A stretch of 64,000 nucleotides of DNA from contig CAYWLR010000018.1 of the NCBI GenBank assembly GCA_964459465.1, positions 1 to 64,000 on the forward strand, in the 5' to 3' direction. The position numbers were made by a program, and so were the translations under genes. The notes under the pieces are model-generated. The model did not search any database and was not told where the DNA came from. It worked only from the letters and a program-made list of their open reading frames with translations. Origin of the DNA: CALAMC01 sp964459465. Lineage in GTDB: Bacteria > Zixibacteria > MSB-5A5 > GN15 > PGXB01. This document shows, piece after piece, positions 53,252 through 62,720 of this stretch. Numbering within the stretch: position 1 is the stretch's first letter; each line of letters starts with the position of its first letter.

Positions 53252-54043
53252 TTGTTTGAATTCGTAACATACGGTGCAGAAAAACTTCAGATTTTCCTGA
53301 TGGTCTCGATTCGGGCGGCCGGGATGTTTGTCATGGCGCCGATATTGGGCGACAAGGCCATTCCGTCGATGATCAAGGCCGGCTTTGCCATAATTCTGGC
53401 CATCGTTCTGATTCCGGTTGCGTCGAAAGTGGCGGCATTGCCGGTACTCGATTCGAACTGGCATTTGTTATTGTTTGCCATCAAGGAGTTTCTGGTCGGG
53501 GCCGTAATCGGTTTGTTTTTCACCCTGCTGTTTGTCGGGGTTCGCATGGCCGGCGACATTGTCGGCTATCAGATCGGGCTGATGATGGCCAATATCATGG
53601 ACCCCAACACCAACACGCAACATTCGCTGGTCAGTGAATTTTATTATCTGGTGGCCGTTCTGATCTTTTTGGCCATTGACGGTCATCATGCCATAGTTTC
53701 GGCGCTGGCCGACAGTTTCCGGCTGATACCGATTGGAGCGCTGGCGAGTGACGGGGTTCTTGGTGAGCAGTTGATTCGCTTCACGGCGCACACGTTCATA
53801 ATCGGCCTTAAAGTCGGAGCGCCGGTCATTGTCACGCTGTTCATGACGAGCGTCACGCTGGGGGTAGTGGCGCGGACGGTGCCGCAGATGAATATATTTT
53901 TAGTCGGTATTCCGTTGAAAATAATTGTCGGCTTTGCGGTCATGGCGGTGGCCTTGCCGATTACCAAATACGTCATCCATCAATCCCTGAATTATTTGAA
54001 CGACGGCGCCCTCGGAGTGCTGTCGGGGCTCAGGGTGAACTGA
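53252..54043 (+). CDS. fliR: Flagellar export gate protein FliR
   Basis: 263 residues, six membrane segments. VSIRAAGMFVMAPILGDKAIPSMIKAGFA and VAVLIFLAIDGHHAIVSALADSF are FliR landmarks. It starts at TTG 53252 with AGGTAAAAAG upstream. It completes the FliPQR gate. Confidence 0.94.
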   Translation: MFEFVTYGAEKLQIFLMVSIRAAGMFVMAPILGDKAIPSMIKAGFAIILAIVLIPVASKVAALPVLDSNWHLLLFAIKEFLVGAVIGLFFTLLFVGVRMAGDIVGYQIGLMMANIMDPNTNTQHSLVSEFYYLVAVLIFLAIDGHHAIVSALADSFRLIPIGALASDGVLGEQLIRFTAHTFIIGLKVGAPVIVTLFMTSVTLGVVARTVPQMNIFLVGIPLKIIVGFAVMAVALPITKYVIHQSLNYLNDGALGVLSGLRVN

Positions 54044-54052
54044 TAGGGCGTT

Positions 54053-55123
54053 ATGGCTGAAGATCAATTTCAAGAGAGAACCGAAAGAGCAACGCCGCGA
54101 AAACGGCGTAAAGCCCGCGAGGAAGGTCGCGTTGCCCGATCCAACGAGCTCAACTCGGCGGTGATTCTTTGTCTGGGCGCGCTGGCCTTGTATTTGATCG
54201 GGCCGAATATGATCGGTGGGCTAAAGGCCTTCATGATTCAATCGTTCACCGACGCGCCCAAAATCAGCGTGACCAACGATTCGCTGACGGCGCTTCTGTC
54301 GCAACAGACGCTGGCTTTTTTCATCATTCTGGCGCCGTTTCTGGCGGTGCTGGCGATAGTGGCCTATGGCATAAATGTCCTTCAGGTCGGCGTCATGTTT
54401 ACCGGCAAACCGCTGGAGCCGAAGGCGGAGCGGTTCAACATGGTCAACGGCATCAAACGCATAATCTCGGTCCGTTCGCTGGTGCAGCTTATCCGAGATG
54501 TCGTCAAGCTATTGCTGATCGGCTTTGTCGGGTACCGGGCGATCACCGCCAACCTGGATACGTTTTACCGGTTGTCGGACACGGCCCCGGAAGTTATCGC
54601 CGGAGCCATCGGGCGCATAGCTTTGACCACGACGCTGCAGATCGGCGGGGTGATATTGCTTCTGGCGCTGTTCGACTACGCTTATCAGAAATATGATTTC
54701 GAGAAAAATTTGCGCATGTCCAAGCAGGATATTCGCGATGAAATGAAAGATACCGAAGGCAATCCACAAATCAAGGCGCGTGTCCGCCAGTTGCAGCGCG
54801 AGATGTCGCGCAAGCGCATGATGCGCGAGATACCCGAGGCCGACGTTGTTATCACCAACCCGACGCACATCGCGGTGGCACTTAAGTACAATCCGGAATT
54901 GATGGACGCCCCGCTGGTGGTGGCCAAGGGTCAGCGGCTGATAGCGGAAAAGATCAAGGAAATCGCGCGGATGGCGGGCGTCCCGATCGTGGAAAACAAG
55001 CCTTTAGCGCGGGCGCTGTACAAAATGTGCGATATCGGTTCGCGCGTGCCGGCCGATCTGTACCGCGCGGTGGCCGAGGTGCTGGCCTACGTTTATCGAC
55101 TCAAAGGGCATGAGGTGAGTTAA
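54053..55123 (+). CDS. flhB: Flagellar export switch protein FlhB
   Basis: 356 residues. N-terminal FERTERATPRKRRKAREEGRVARS-type start, four membrane helices, and the self-cleavage motif NPTH in VVITNPTHIAVALKY. Cleavage after the Asn allows the change from hook to filament substrates, directed by FliK. The stop overlaps the flhA start by one base. Confidence 0.97.
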   Translation: MAEDQFQERTERATPRKRRKAREEGRVARSNELNSAVILCLGALALYLIGPNMIGGLKAFMIQSFTDAPKISVTNDSLTALLSQQTLAFFIILAPFLAVLAIVAYGINVLQVGVMFTGKPLEPKAERFNMVNGIKRIISVRSLVQLIRDVVKLLLIGFVGYRAITANLDTFYRLSDTAPEVIAGAIGRIALTTTLQIGGVILLLALFDYAYQKYDFEKNLRMSKQDIRDEMKDTEGNPQIKARVRQLQREMSRKRMMREIPEADVVITNPTHIAVALKYNPELMDAPLVVAKGQRLIAEKIKEIARMAGVPIVENKPLARALYKMCDIGSRVPADLYRAVAEVLAYVYRLKGHEVS

Positions 55124-57201
55124 TGGATACCGGTTCCACGACATCGTTATTGGCCACCCTTAACAAGCGCAGTGATATCGTGCTGGCGCTGGGTGTCATC
55201 GGCATTATCGGGGTTTTGATTATACCGGTTCCGGCGGGATTTCTGGATTTCGCGCTGGCTTTCAATATCACTTTTTCGCTGGTGATACTTTTATCGACAT
55301 TGTATATCCGCAGCCCGCTCGATTTATCGGTTTTTCCGGGCATGCTGTTGATAGTCACGTTGATGCGTCTGGCGTTGAATGTCGCCTCGACGCGCCTGAT
55401 ACTCGGGAGTGGGTATGCCGGCGAGGTGATCAATTCTTTCGGCAATTTCGTCGTCCGCGGCAACTACGTGGTCGGCTTTATCATTTTCGTTATCCTGGTC
55501 ATCATTCAGTTTGTCGTCATCACGAAAGGCGCCGGGCGTATTTCCGAAGTGGCTGCCCGCTTCACTCTGGATGCGATGCCGGGCAAACAGATGGCCATCG
55601 ACGCCGATCTCAACGCCGGGCTGATCAACGACGAGGAGGCCAAGAAACGTCGGCAGTCCATAGCGCAGGAGGCCGATTTTTACGGGGCTATGGACGGTGC
55701 TTCGAAATTCGTGCGCGGGGACGCCGTCGCCGGCATCCTGATAACCATGATCAATATTATTGGGGGCATCGTCATCGGCATTATGATGCACGGCAAGACG
55801 GTGACCGAGTCGCTGCATACGTACACGCTGTTGTCGGTCGGTGACGGTCTGGTCACGCAGATTCCTGCTCTTATAGTTTCGACCGCGGCGGGTATCATCG
55901 TCACGCGCGCGGCGTCCGACGATAACATGGGTCGCGACCTGACTCGTCAGCTTCTTCAGCAGCCCCGGGCGATAATGATCGCCGCCGGGATGCTGGTCGT
56001 GTTCGGGATTATCCCCGGCATGCCGACCGTGCCGTTCATGCTCCTGGGGCTTCTGGTCGGAACGATGGGATACCTGACCAATGAAAACATGAAGAAACAG
56101 AAGCACGATGAGAAGAAGGAAAAGGCGGCCAAGGATAATGTTCCCAAAGAAGAGCGGACCGAAGACCTTCTCAAGATAGATCAGCTGGAACTTGAAATCG
56201 GCTATGGCCTGATACCGCTGGTCGATGAAAAGCAGGGCGGTGATTTGCTCACGCGCATTTCGGCGATTCGCAAGCAGATGGCGGGCGACCTGGGCATTAT
56301 CGTGCCGCCGATTCGTATCCGCGACAATATCCGTCTCAATCCCAATCAGTATCGCGTGAAGGTCAAGGGGGTCGAGGTGGCCCGTTACGAACTTATGCCC
56401 GACCACGTTCTGGCCATAAATCCGGGCAACATAGATGAAAACATCGACGGTTTCGACGCCGTCGAGCCGGCTTTCCAGCTCAAAGCGCGCTGGGTTATAC
56501 CCGACCTCAAGGAAATCGCCGAGGGGCAGGGTTACACCGTGGTCGAACCGAGCGCGGTGGTGGCGACGCACCTGACCGAACTGATAAGGTCGCACGCCGC
56601 GGAACTTTTAAGTCGACAGGATGTCTCGCACCTGCTGGAGACGCTCAAGGAAGATTATCCGTCGCTGGTCAACGATATCGTGCCCAGTGTCGTCCCCCTG
56701 TCGGTGGTGCAAAAGGTTCTGCAGGCGCTTCTGTCGGAACGGATCGCGATTCGCAACCTGCCGACGATCATGGAAGCCACCGCCGATTTTTATCATTCCA
56801 CCAAGGAACCGGAGATTCTGGCGGAGTACGTGCGCATGGCGCTCAAGCGGCAGATCACCAATATGTATCGTGATCAGAACGGCCGGATAACGGTTTTCAC
56901 CATCGACCCGGCTATAGAACAAGTCCTGACCGACTCGGTTCAGAATACCAAGCAGGGGCTGATGTTTATCACTGACCCGGCTTTTTCGGAAAAACTTGTG
57001 AAGCGGGTCGGTAAAGCCATGAGCAAGCTGTCGCTTGCGGGTTTGACGCCCATATGTCTGTGTTCGCCCAACATACGGCTGGCCCTGAAACGACTGACCG
57101 AGGCGGCGCACCCGCAGCTAGTCGTTTTGTCATACAACGAAATAACTAATGACGTGGAAATACTGTCCAACGATGTGGTGAGGCTGGAAGATGATCATTA
57201 A
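55123..57201 (+). CDS. flhA: Flagellar export protein FlhA
   Basis: 692 residues. The membrane part carries FHIPEP-family signatures (LDLSVFPGMLLIVTLMRLALNVASTRLIL and AGRISEVAARFTLDAMPGKQMAIDADLNAG). The cytoplasmic part (from about residue 330) is the nonameric docking ring for export substrates. It overlaps flhF by 11 bases. Confidence 0.97.
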   Translation: MDTGSTTSLLATLNKRSDIVLALGVIGIIGVLIIPVPAGFLDFALAFNITFSLVILLSTLYIRSPLDLSVFPGMLLIVTLMRLALNVASTRLILGSGYAGEVINSFGNFVVRGNYVVGFIIFVILVIIQFVVITKGAGRISEVAARFTLDAMPGKQMAIDADLNAGLINDEEAKKRRQSIAQEADFYGAMDGASKFVRGDAVAGILITMINIIGGIVIGIMMHGKTVTESLHTYTLLSVGDGLVTQIPALIVSTAAGIIVTRAASDDNMGRDLTRQLLQQPRAIMIAAGMLVVFGIIPGMPTVPFMLLGLLVGTMGYLTNENMKKQKHDEKKEKAAKDNVPKEERTEDLLKIDQLELEIGYGLIPLVDEKQGGDLLTRISAIRKQMAGDLGIIVPPIRIRDNIRLNPNQYRVKVKGVEVARYELMPDHVLAINPGNIDENIDGFDAVEPAFQLKARWVIPDLKEIAEGQGYTVVEPSAVVATHLTELIRSHAAELLSRQDVSHLLETLKEDYPSLVNDIVPSVVPLSVVQKVLQALLSERIAIRNLPTIMEATADFYHSTKEPEILAEYVRMALKRQITNMYRDQNGRITVFTIDPAIEQVLTDSVQNTKQGLMFITDPAFSEKLVKRVGKAMSKLSLAGLTPICLCSPNIRLALKRLTEAAHPQLVVLSYNEITNDVEILSNDVVRLEDDH

Positions 57202-58255
57202 ATCGTACATAGAAAACACAGCGGCGGCGGCGTTGAAAAAGATTCGCGAGGAGATGGGTCAGCAGGCCCTGATTTTGCACACCCGCCATATTCGGGGCGG
57301 TCAGTACGGCCGAAGGATCGAGGTCACGGCCTGCATCGATGAATCGCTGGTGCGGTCGCTGAAAAGCCTGATCGACGTCAATGCCTTCGACAAACCTGGT
57401 AAACCCGGTGTCATGGAAATGGATGTCGATGATTCTTTAAAAGTGACGGTCGATCGGCCGGTGGCGGAGGCGTCGGCGATGGTGGCGAAACCGGAGGAAT
57501 TACGCAAGGTATATGACAAGCTGATCGATTTTGACATACCCGCCGGGCCGGCTGACAAACTTATTACGGATATTCAAAAGGGGAGGGAAACGGCGCCGCT
57601 TGCCGATAGTAGTGTTCGGACAAAATTGAAGTCGTCATTCGAGAGTCTGATCAAACGCGAGGTGCATATCCCGGTCGGTTCGAAAGTCATGTTCATCGGA
57701 GCCAGCGGGGCGGGAAAGACCTCGACTCTGGCCAAGATGGCCGCCGAATTGACGGCTTTCCGGCGGACGAAAGTGCGTTTGACCAGTTTCGATACGCGAA
57801 AAATTTCGGTTTACGAGGAAGTCGGCGGTTACGCCGACCTGCTCGACGCGCCGTACGAAATCAATCCCCGGAAAGAGCTTAAGGCCGGCCGGGACGAGGT
57901 CCTGCTGATCGACACGCCCTCGATGTCGTACAGCACCGACGGAATCACGACTGTGCAAAATTTGATCAATCTGGTCCGACCCGACATCGTATTCATGGTT
58001 TTGTCCGTATGTAATCGGGCCGATGATATAATCGATTTTAAAGAGGGGATTCAAATAGTACAGCCAAATATGCTGATTGCAACGCACCTGGATGAAACCC
58101 GTCGCTGGGGAAGCATGCTGGCCGCGGCCATAATGACCGGGATTCCGCTGGCCTTCGTGACCGATTCTCCGGGTGGAGTCGGGCAATTGCACGTTCCCGA
58201 TCCGGAACAGATGCTGGCGAAAATGATGAATGAAAAGGAGGCGCACCGTGAATAA
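57191..58255 (+). CDS. flhF: Flagellar placement GTPase FlhF with altered nucleotide motifs
   Basis: 354 residues. N-terminal MIIKSYIENTAAAALKKIRE and LILHTRHIRGGQYG start, a variable middle, then an SRP-type GTPase domain. G1 GASGAGKT (170-177) is intact. G3 reads DTPS (241-244) instead of DTAG, and G4 reads THLD (298-301) instead of TKLD. FlhF marks the pole where the flagellum is built. The altered motifs suggest weak or unusual GTP use. It overlaps flhG by eight bases. Confidence 0.93.
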   Translation: MIIKSYIENTAAAALKKIREEMGQQALILHTRHIRGGQYGRRIEVTACIDESLVRSLKSLIDVNAFDKPGKPGVMEMDVDDSLKVTVDRPVAEASAMVAKPEELRKVYDKLIDFDIPAGPADKLITDIQKGRETAPLADSSVRTKLKSSFESLIKREVHIPVGSKVMFIGASGAGKTSTLAKMAAELTAFRRTKVRLTSFDTRKISVYEEVGGYADLLDAPYEINPRKELKAGRDEVLLIDTPSMSYSTDGITTVQNLINLVRPDIVFMVLSVCNRADDIIDFKEGIQIVQPNMLIATHLDETRRWGSMLAAAIMTGIPLAFVTDSPGGVGQLHVPDPEQMLAKMMNEKEAHRE

Positions 58256-59114
58256 CAGGACCGCCTCATACAATAATCGCTTTAACGTCGTGCCGGCAGT
58301 ACGGCCGTCGGTTATTTCCATTCTGTCCGGCAAGGGTGGGGTGGGCAAGTCGACGACGGCGTTTCATCTGGCGCGGGTTCTGGCAGATTTTGGGCGGGTC
58401 ATGCTGGTTGATGCCGACCTGCTGTTCGGTGACCTGCATATCATTGCCAATACGGTGCCGCAAGGTACCGTCGATCGCTTTCTGCTGGCAGAAAGCGGCC
58501 TGCGGCAACCGGCGGTCATACGCGAAAATCTGCACCTGCTGGCGTCACCTTCCACATCGGGCCGCGATCTCGATATCGATGTCGCCGGGATTGTCGCCAA
58601 TTTGTCACGGCTGCCGGGACTGTGCGCCGACTATGATTATTTAATAGTCGATACGCCGTCGGGGTTAATCGATGTTATCGCGGTGGTGGCGTCGGTTTCG
58701 GACATTCGCCTGATTTCGGTCATGCCGGAATTGACGGCAATATCCGACGGTTACGGCCTGATAAAATATCTGAAAACATTAGGTTTGAAGGGGCCATATT
58801 TCCTGTTGCCCAATCGTTGTCGCAATGCCGAAGAGGCGACGTATATTTATTCCCAATTTGCCGAGATATGTCAGAAATTTCATAAATTAAAGCCTGAATA
58901 TCTCGGTTATATCAATGAGAATCAATATGTTGCGGCCAGATTACTGACGACTGAAAAAGACGCCGAAATAAGGAGTTTAACTCCTGTCGGAGATGATTTC
59001 GGCGGTCTGGCCCGGGCCATTCTGGCGGCGATACCCAAATATCGAAAAACGAATTCATTAAACCGGCTGCAGACCGTTAATGCAGGGCGCTCCGCAGCCG
59101 ATATAAAAGGATAG
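58248..59114 (+). CDS. flhG: Flagellar number regulator FlhG (MinD-like ATPase)
   Basis: About 288 residues. Deviant Walker A SGKGGVGKSTTAFHLA, VDADLLFGDLHII, and VDTPSGLIDV identify the MinD/FleN family. GTG at 58248 is chosen as start because AAGGAGG lies seven bases upstream; an ATG at 58230 is also in frame but would sit before that site. FlhG limits flagellar number by acting on FlhF and, in many bacteria, on a sigma-54 activator. Confidence 0.93.
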   Translation: MNNRTASYNNRFNVVPAVRPSVISILSGKGGVGKSTTAFHLARVLADFGRVMLVDADLLFGDLHIIANTVPQGTVDRFLLAESGLRQPAVIRENLHLLASPSTSGRDLDIDVAGIVANLSRLPGLCADYDYLIVDTPSGLIDVIAVVASVSDIRLISVMPELTAISDGYGLIKYLKTLGLKGPYFLLPNRCRNAEEATYIYSQFAEICQKFHKLKPEYLGYINENQYVAARLLTTEKDAEIRSLTPVGDDFGGLARAILAAIPKYRKTNSLNRLQTVNAGRSAADIKG

Positions 59115-59121
59115 CACTCTT

Positions 59122-60003
59122 ATGGTTAGCACGCTTAACAGACGATCCGGGAGTGATAAGCCGACCGCCACCAAGCTGGAACGGATTTCGGTTTACGAGG
59201 CAAAGACAGCTCGCAAGACAGCCAAAACCAAAAAGCCGGTCGATGTATCGCTTGATTGGTTGCGTTATCAGAGGCATCAGAACCCGGAAATCCGGGCCCG
59301 GCTTTTAAAGAAGTACCTTCCTCTGGTGCGCAATGTGGCGGGACGCATGGCAATCGGTTTTCCGAGATCGGTGGAGCTGTCCGATTTGATAAACACCGGC
59401 GTTATCGGGTTGATCGAGGCCTTCGCCAATTTCGATCCGGACCGCGGCGTGAAATTTGAAACGTATGCCGTTCCCAGAATCAGGGGAGCCATACTGGACG
59501 AGCTTCGGGCTTTGGACTGGGTGCCGCGGTCGGCGCGAGCCCGTTCGCGAGAAATAGAACGAGCGGTAAATTCGCTGGAAAATGATACCGGGCGTCAGCC
59601 GTCCAATGTCGAGCTGGCCGATAAACTGGGGTTTTCCATGTCGGAACTCATGTCGGCCATCGGCGATATCTGCAATTCGTCGCTATTATCGCTCGATGAG
59701 ACGGTGTATCGAGAGGAGGATAACCATCAGGTGCCAAGAATAGAAACCATTTGTGACGCATCCCGTCCGTCCGCGCTGGGCGACGTGGAGAAGCTGGAAA
59801 TGCGGGCGTTTTTGACCACGGCTATCGATCGCCTGACGGAGCAGGAGAAGCTGGTCATCGCATTGTACTATTTCGAAGAATTAACGCTCAAAGAAATCGG
59901 CGAAGTCATGTCGATATCCGAGTCGCGGGTATCGCAGATTCACACGAAGGCGGTCGTGAAGCTTCGCGGCATGGTCAAGGAGAAATTCGCCCTGACCGGG
60001 TAA
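59122..60003 (+). CDS. fliA: Flagellar sigma factor FliA (sigma-28)
   Basis: 293 residues. Region 2 (LVRNVAGRMAIGFPRSVELSDLINTGVIGLIEA), the FDPDRGVKFETYAVPRIRGAILDELRALDWVPRSAR stretch specific to FliA/WhiG, region 3 and region 4 (LKEIGEVMSISESRVSQIHTKA). It has a basic N-terminal extension of about 50 residues. It transcribes late flagellar genes. It lies eight bases after flhG. Confidence 0.95.
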   Translation: MVSTLNRRSGSDKPTATKLERISVYEAKTARKTAKTKKPVDVSLDWLRYQRHQNPEIRARLLKKYLPLVRNVAGRMAIGFPRSVELSDLINTGVIGLIEAFANFDPDRGVKFETYAVPRIRGAILDELRALDWVPRSARARSREIERAVNSLENDTGRQPSNVELADKLGFSMSELMSAIGDICNSSLLSLDETVYREEDNHQVPRIETICDASRPSALGDVEKLEMRAFLTTAIDRLTEQEKLVIALYYFEELTLKEIGEVMSISESRVSQIHTKAVVKLRGMVKEKFALTG

Positions 60004-60015
60004 GGAGGTATCGTC

Positions 60016-60315
60016 ATGGTTGATCCGGCCCATCTGGCGGACACGCTCTCCAAAACGGAGCTGGTTCGTCAGCTCAAACAGGAGAAAAAAGCGGCCCCCG
60101 AAATGGAGCAGCGGCTGATCCGGGATGAGGTTCGCCGGAAAACAACCGACGACGCCGAACGCACGAAAGAAACCGGGAAAAGCGACCTTCTGGTAATCAG
60201 TGAAGAAGGCAAGGAAAAGAACCAAAGGAAGATGCCGAAAAGAGAAAAACCCGAAGACGATCAGGATGAATCGAGCGAGGAGTCCTCGTCGCGGCATCTC
60301 GACATAGAAGTATAA
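60016..60315 (+). CDS. Small charged protein of unknown function in the flagellar cluster
   Basis: 99 residues, rich in Lys, Glu, Arg and Asp, no membrane segment, likely helical or disordered. AAGGAGG lies just before the ATG. Its position directly behind fliA (12 bases) suggests a motility role. No family was recognised. Confidence 0.6.
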   Translation: MVDPAHLADTLSKTELVRQLKQEKKAAPEMEQRLIRDEVRRKTTDDAERTKETGKSDLLVISEEGKEKNQRKMPKREKPEDDQDESSEESSSRHLDIEV

Positions 60316-60347
60316 CAGAAGCATAAACAGCAGGACAAGGAGGATTC

Positions 60348-60794
60348 ATGGAAATAGGACTTTCACAGAATGTTTTGATCGATATCGGACTGAACGCGGC
60401 CGGATTTTTTCTCGGTGGCATGATCATCATGCTTATCGGTAGTTTCCGGAAGTCGCACCGGGCGGCGATCGGTGTTAGGGCCGGAGCGACGGCCGTAGTA
60501 CAGCCTTCGGTCGAACCGCTGTCGAAAGAGCGATCACACCGCGGTTCGAAACCCGATTTCAACGGTGAGTACATAAATTTAAACAATTTCGACTGGCAGG
60601 GGCAGACGGCATCGGCGCCGAAACGCGAATCATCGCCGGCCGCCCGTAATCGCCAGGAAGTCATAAGAATGGCGCGGCAGATGGTGGCCGACAAAAGAAA
60701 TGACGGCGATGTGCAAGCGAATCTTCCGATAACCGACGGGGAACTCGCCTACGCCCGCTACCTCGAAAAACTTACAAGTACGGGGAGGAATTGA
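60348..60794 (+). CDS. Single-pass membrane protein of unknown function in the flagellar cluster
   Basis: 148 residues with one N-terminal membrane helix (IGLNAAGFFLGGMIIMLIG). A variable middle is followed by a conserved-looking C-terminal block (EVIRMARQMVADKRNDGD, PITDGELAYARYL), somewhat like the small DUF6115-type proteins of flagellar operons. AAGGAGGATT precedes the start. Role unknown. Confidence 0.6.
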   Translation: MEIGLSQNVLIDIGLNAAGFFLGGMIIMLIGSFRKSHRAAIGVRAGATAVVQPSVEPLSKERSHRGSKPDFNGEYINLNNFDWQGQTASAPKRESSPAARNRQEVIRMARQMVADKRNDGDVQANLPITDGELAYARYLEKLTSTGRN

Positions 60795-60796
60795 TA

Positions 60797-61969
60797 ATGA
60801 CGCAGGAATCACCTTTTTTCCTGACCAAGGTGGAGTGCCCGATATGCAAAACGATCAACGAGTACGAGACAATCAAGCTGGGCGCCTACACCGAGCGCGA
60901 TCGTGATACCGACTTCCGTCCGACCGATCGCACCTGGCGCAATCCCCGTTATCAGGCCCACGACCCGCTGTTGTATTTTACGGCCACGTGTTCCAACTGC
61001 CTTTACACGCGGGAGTTCACGCAGAAATTCAAGGACTGGAAAAATGATTCATATTTTAAGACCTATCGCCTGAAAGTGGTCAAGCAGAAGCATCTGGAAC
61101 AGTTGGCGGCATCGGAATCGGTTATAAAGCAAATCGGCCAGAAGCTGGATGCCGTGCGCTATCCCGGCGAAACGGCCATCTTGAAATTGATTCTGGCCAT
61201 AATCGACGAGAAATTCAACGAAAAGCAGAACGACCTTGACCTCGGCCGCTTTTATTTGCGCATCGGCTGGCTGTTCCGGGGCATGAGCGAAGGGACCGAT
61301 CCCAACGAGGCCTGTCTCAAGGGGCATCTGGTCGACATCAGCAAGCGTTTGAGCGGGCTGCGCGGGACGCTGGAAGGATTCAACGCGCAAATCGAACAGG
61401 TCCGAAACGCCATGCAATTGCATGTTTCCGATGAACGGTTTTCGGCCGATGTCAAATCAAGACTGATGCCGCTCAAAGAAAAGTATGACCGGGAACTGGG
61501 CGATATTCTCGAAGTCACCGGTCAAATTGAACGACGCCTGACGGACCTCAACAATGCCGCCTCGGAGAGTCTCCCGACTTCATCGGAGAATAAGACCGGT
61601 ACGGGATATTTCAATTATGCCGCGTTTTCCGACTTCCTGGGAGAACTGGCGCAAAAAGCCGAGGGCATCCCGGTTGATGAGAAGCAGGCCCTCACGTACT
61701 CGGTGGAATATTACATGGCGGCGTTCAAGAGCGGCAAGGATATCGACAAGGGCAATCAGATGATCCAGGCGGCCTACTTGATCGCCGAGTTATCGCGACG
61801 TATCGGAGCTTTCGAGCAAGCCAAGGAGTATTTCAACACGACCATCCGGGCCGGACAGGAATTCGTTTACAAGCACCGCAACGACCAGAGCCGGACGGCC
61901 ATGGCGCGCAAGATACTGGAGCTGGCGATAGAGCAGGGACGAGAGAATTATACTCACGTGCAGGGTTAA
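60797..61969 (+). CDS. DUF2225-like zinc-ribbon protein
   Basis: About 391 residues. Two CxxC pairs, CPIC near residue 14 and CSNC near residue 70, form a likely zinc site. Between them lies DTDFRPTDRTWRNPRYQAHDPLLY, the pattern of DUF2225. The remainder is helical (TPR-like: ELSRRIGAFEQAKEYFNTTIR). The ATG at 60797 sits eight bases behind GGGGAGGAA. DUF2225 proteins have no proven role; here the context is flagellar/c-di-GMP. Confidence 0.8.
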   Translation: MTQESPFFLTKVECPICKTINEYETIKLGAYTERDRDTDFRPTDRTWRNPRYQAHDPLLYFTATCSNCLYTREFTQKFKDWKNDSYFKTYRLKVVKQKHLEQLAASESVIKQIGQKLDAVRYPGETAILKLILAIIDEKFNEKQNDLDLGRFYLRIGWLFRGMSEGTDPNEACLKGHLVDISKRLSGLRGTLEGFNAQIEQVRNAMQLHVSDERFSADVKSRLMPLKEKYDRELGDILEVTGQIERRLTDLNNAASESLPTSSENKTGTGYFNYAAFSDFLGELAQKAEGIPVDEKQALTYSVEYYMAAFKSGKDIDKGNQMIQAAYLIAELSRRIGAFEQAKEYFNTTIRAGQEFVYKHRNDQSRTAMARKILELAIEQGRENYTHVQG

Positions 61970-61979
61970 TGGTTTACTG

Positions 61980-62720
61980 ATGATGGATACCAGACAATAT
62001 GACACTTGCGTGAGCCTCTGGGAAAAAATCGAGCTTGTATCAGAGGAAGACCCCCGAGGCGCCATATATCAGTCGCGGGTAGAGGATATCACGAGCGATG
62101 GTATCATCATTTCCATTCCGGTTTACGGCGGGGGGGACGGGCAGTTGCTGACCAGTCATTCGCTGGTTAACGTTCGTTTCAAGCGTCCCGACGCCATGTA
62201 TCAGTTCTCGGCTCGCATGAAGAGCATCAAGGACAATTTCGGCAAGAGAATCCTGCTTTATGATCTGGGGCGTCTGGTCCGGGTTCAACGGCGGGAATTC
62301 GTCCGCCTCAATTACCGCATGAGTCTGGAATACGCGAAATTGACTGGTGACAATTGGGAGGAATATTCCCTGGAGTGGAAATCGTCGGAAACGATCGATA
62401 TTTCGGCCGGCGGTTTTTTGATGCGAGTCGACGATACGGTGCAACCTCATGACCGACTGCTGCTCAATGTCGATCGGGCGCACCGCATGGGTTTGCCGCG
62501 GCTGGTCGTGGCCGTGTGCTGCCGGGTTGTCAGCGTCGACCACAATCATATGGCGGGCGTCGCTTTCATCCGCAGTGGGGATTTTGCCAAGTACTTTTCA
62601 CATGAACAAATCGAACTCATTCCGGAACCGGCCCGGCAATTCGACACCGCGGCGCAGAATAAAATGATAAAGTTTGTTTTTGACGAACAGGTTCAGAAAC
62701 GTCAGATGGGGAAATTATGA
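61980..62720 (+). CDS. PilZ-domain protein (YcgR-like), first of three
   Basis: 246 residues. An N-terminal YcgR/PilZN-like beta domain (residues 1-95) is followed by a PilZ domain with the c-di-GMP motif RREFVR (RxxxR) and DISAGG (D/NxSxxG). YcgR-type proteins bind the motor and slow it when c-di-GMP is high. It overlaps the next PilZ gene by four bases. Confidence 0.88.
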   Translation: MMDTRQYDTCVSLWEKIELVSEEDPRGAIYQSRVEDITSDGIIISIPVYGGGDGQLLTSHSLVNVRFKRPDAMYQFSARMKSIKDNFGKRILLYDLGRLVRVQRREFVRLNYRMSLEYAKLTGDNWEEYSLEWKSSETIDISAGGFLMRVDDTVQPHDRLLLNVDRAHRMGLPRLVVAVCCRVVSVDHNHMAGVAFIRSGDFAKYFSHEQIELIPEPARQFDTAAQNKMIKFVFDEQVQKRQMGKL

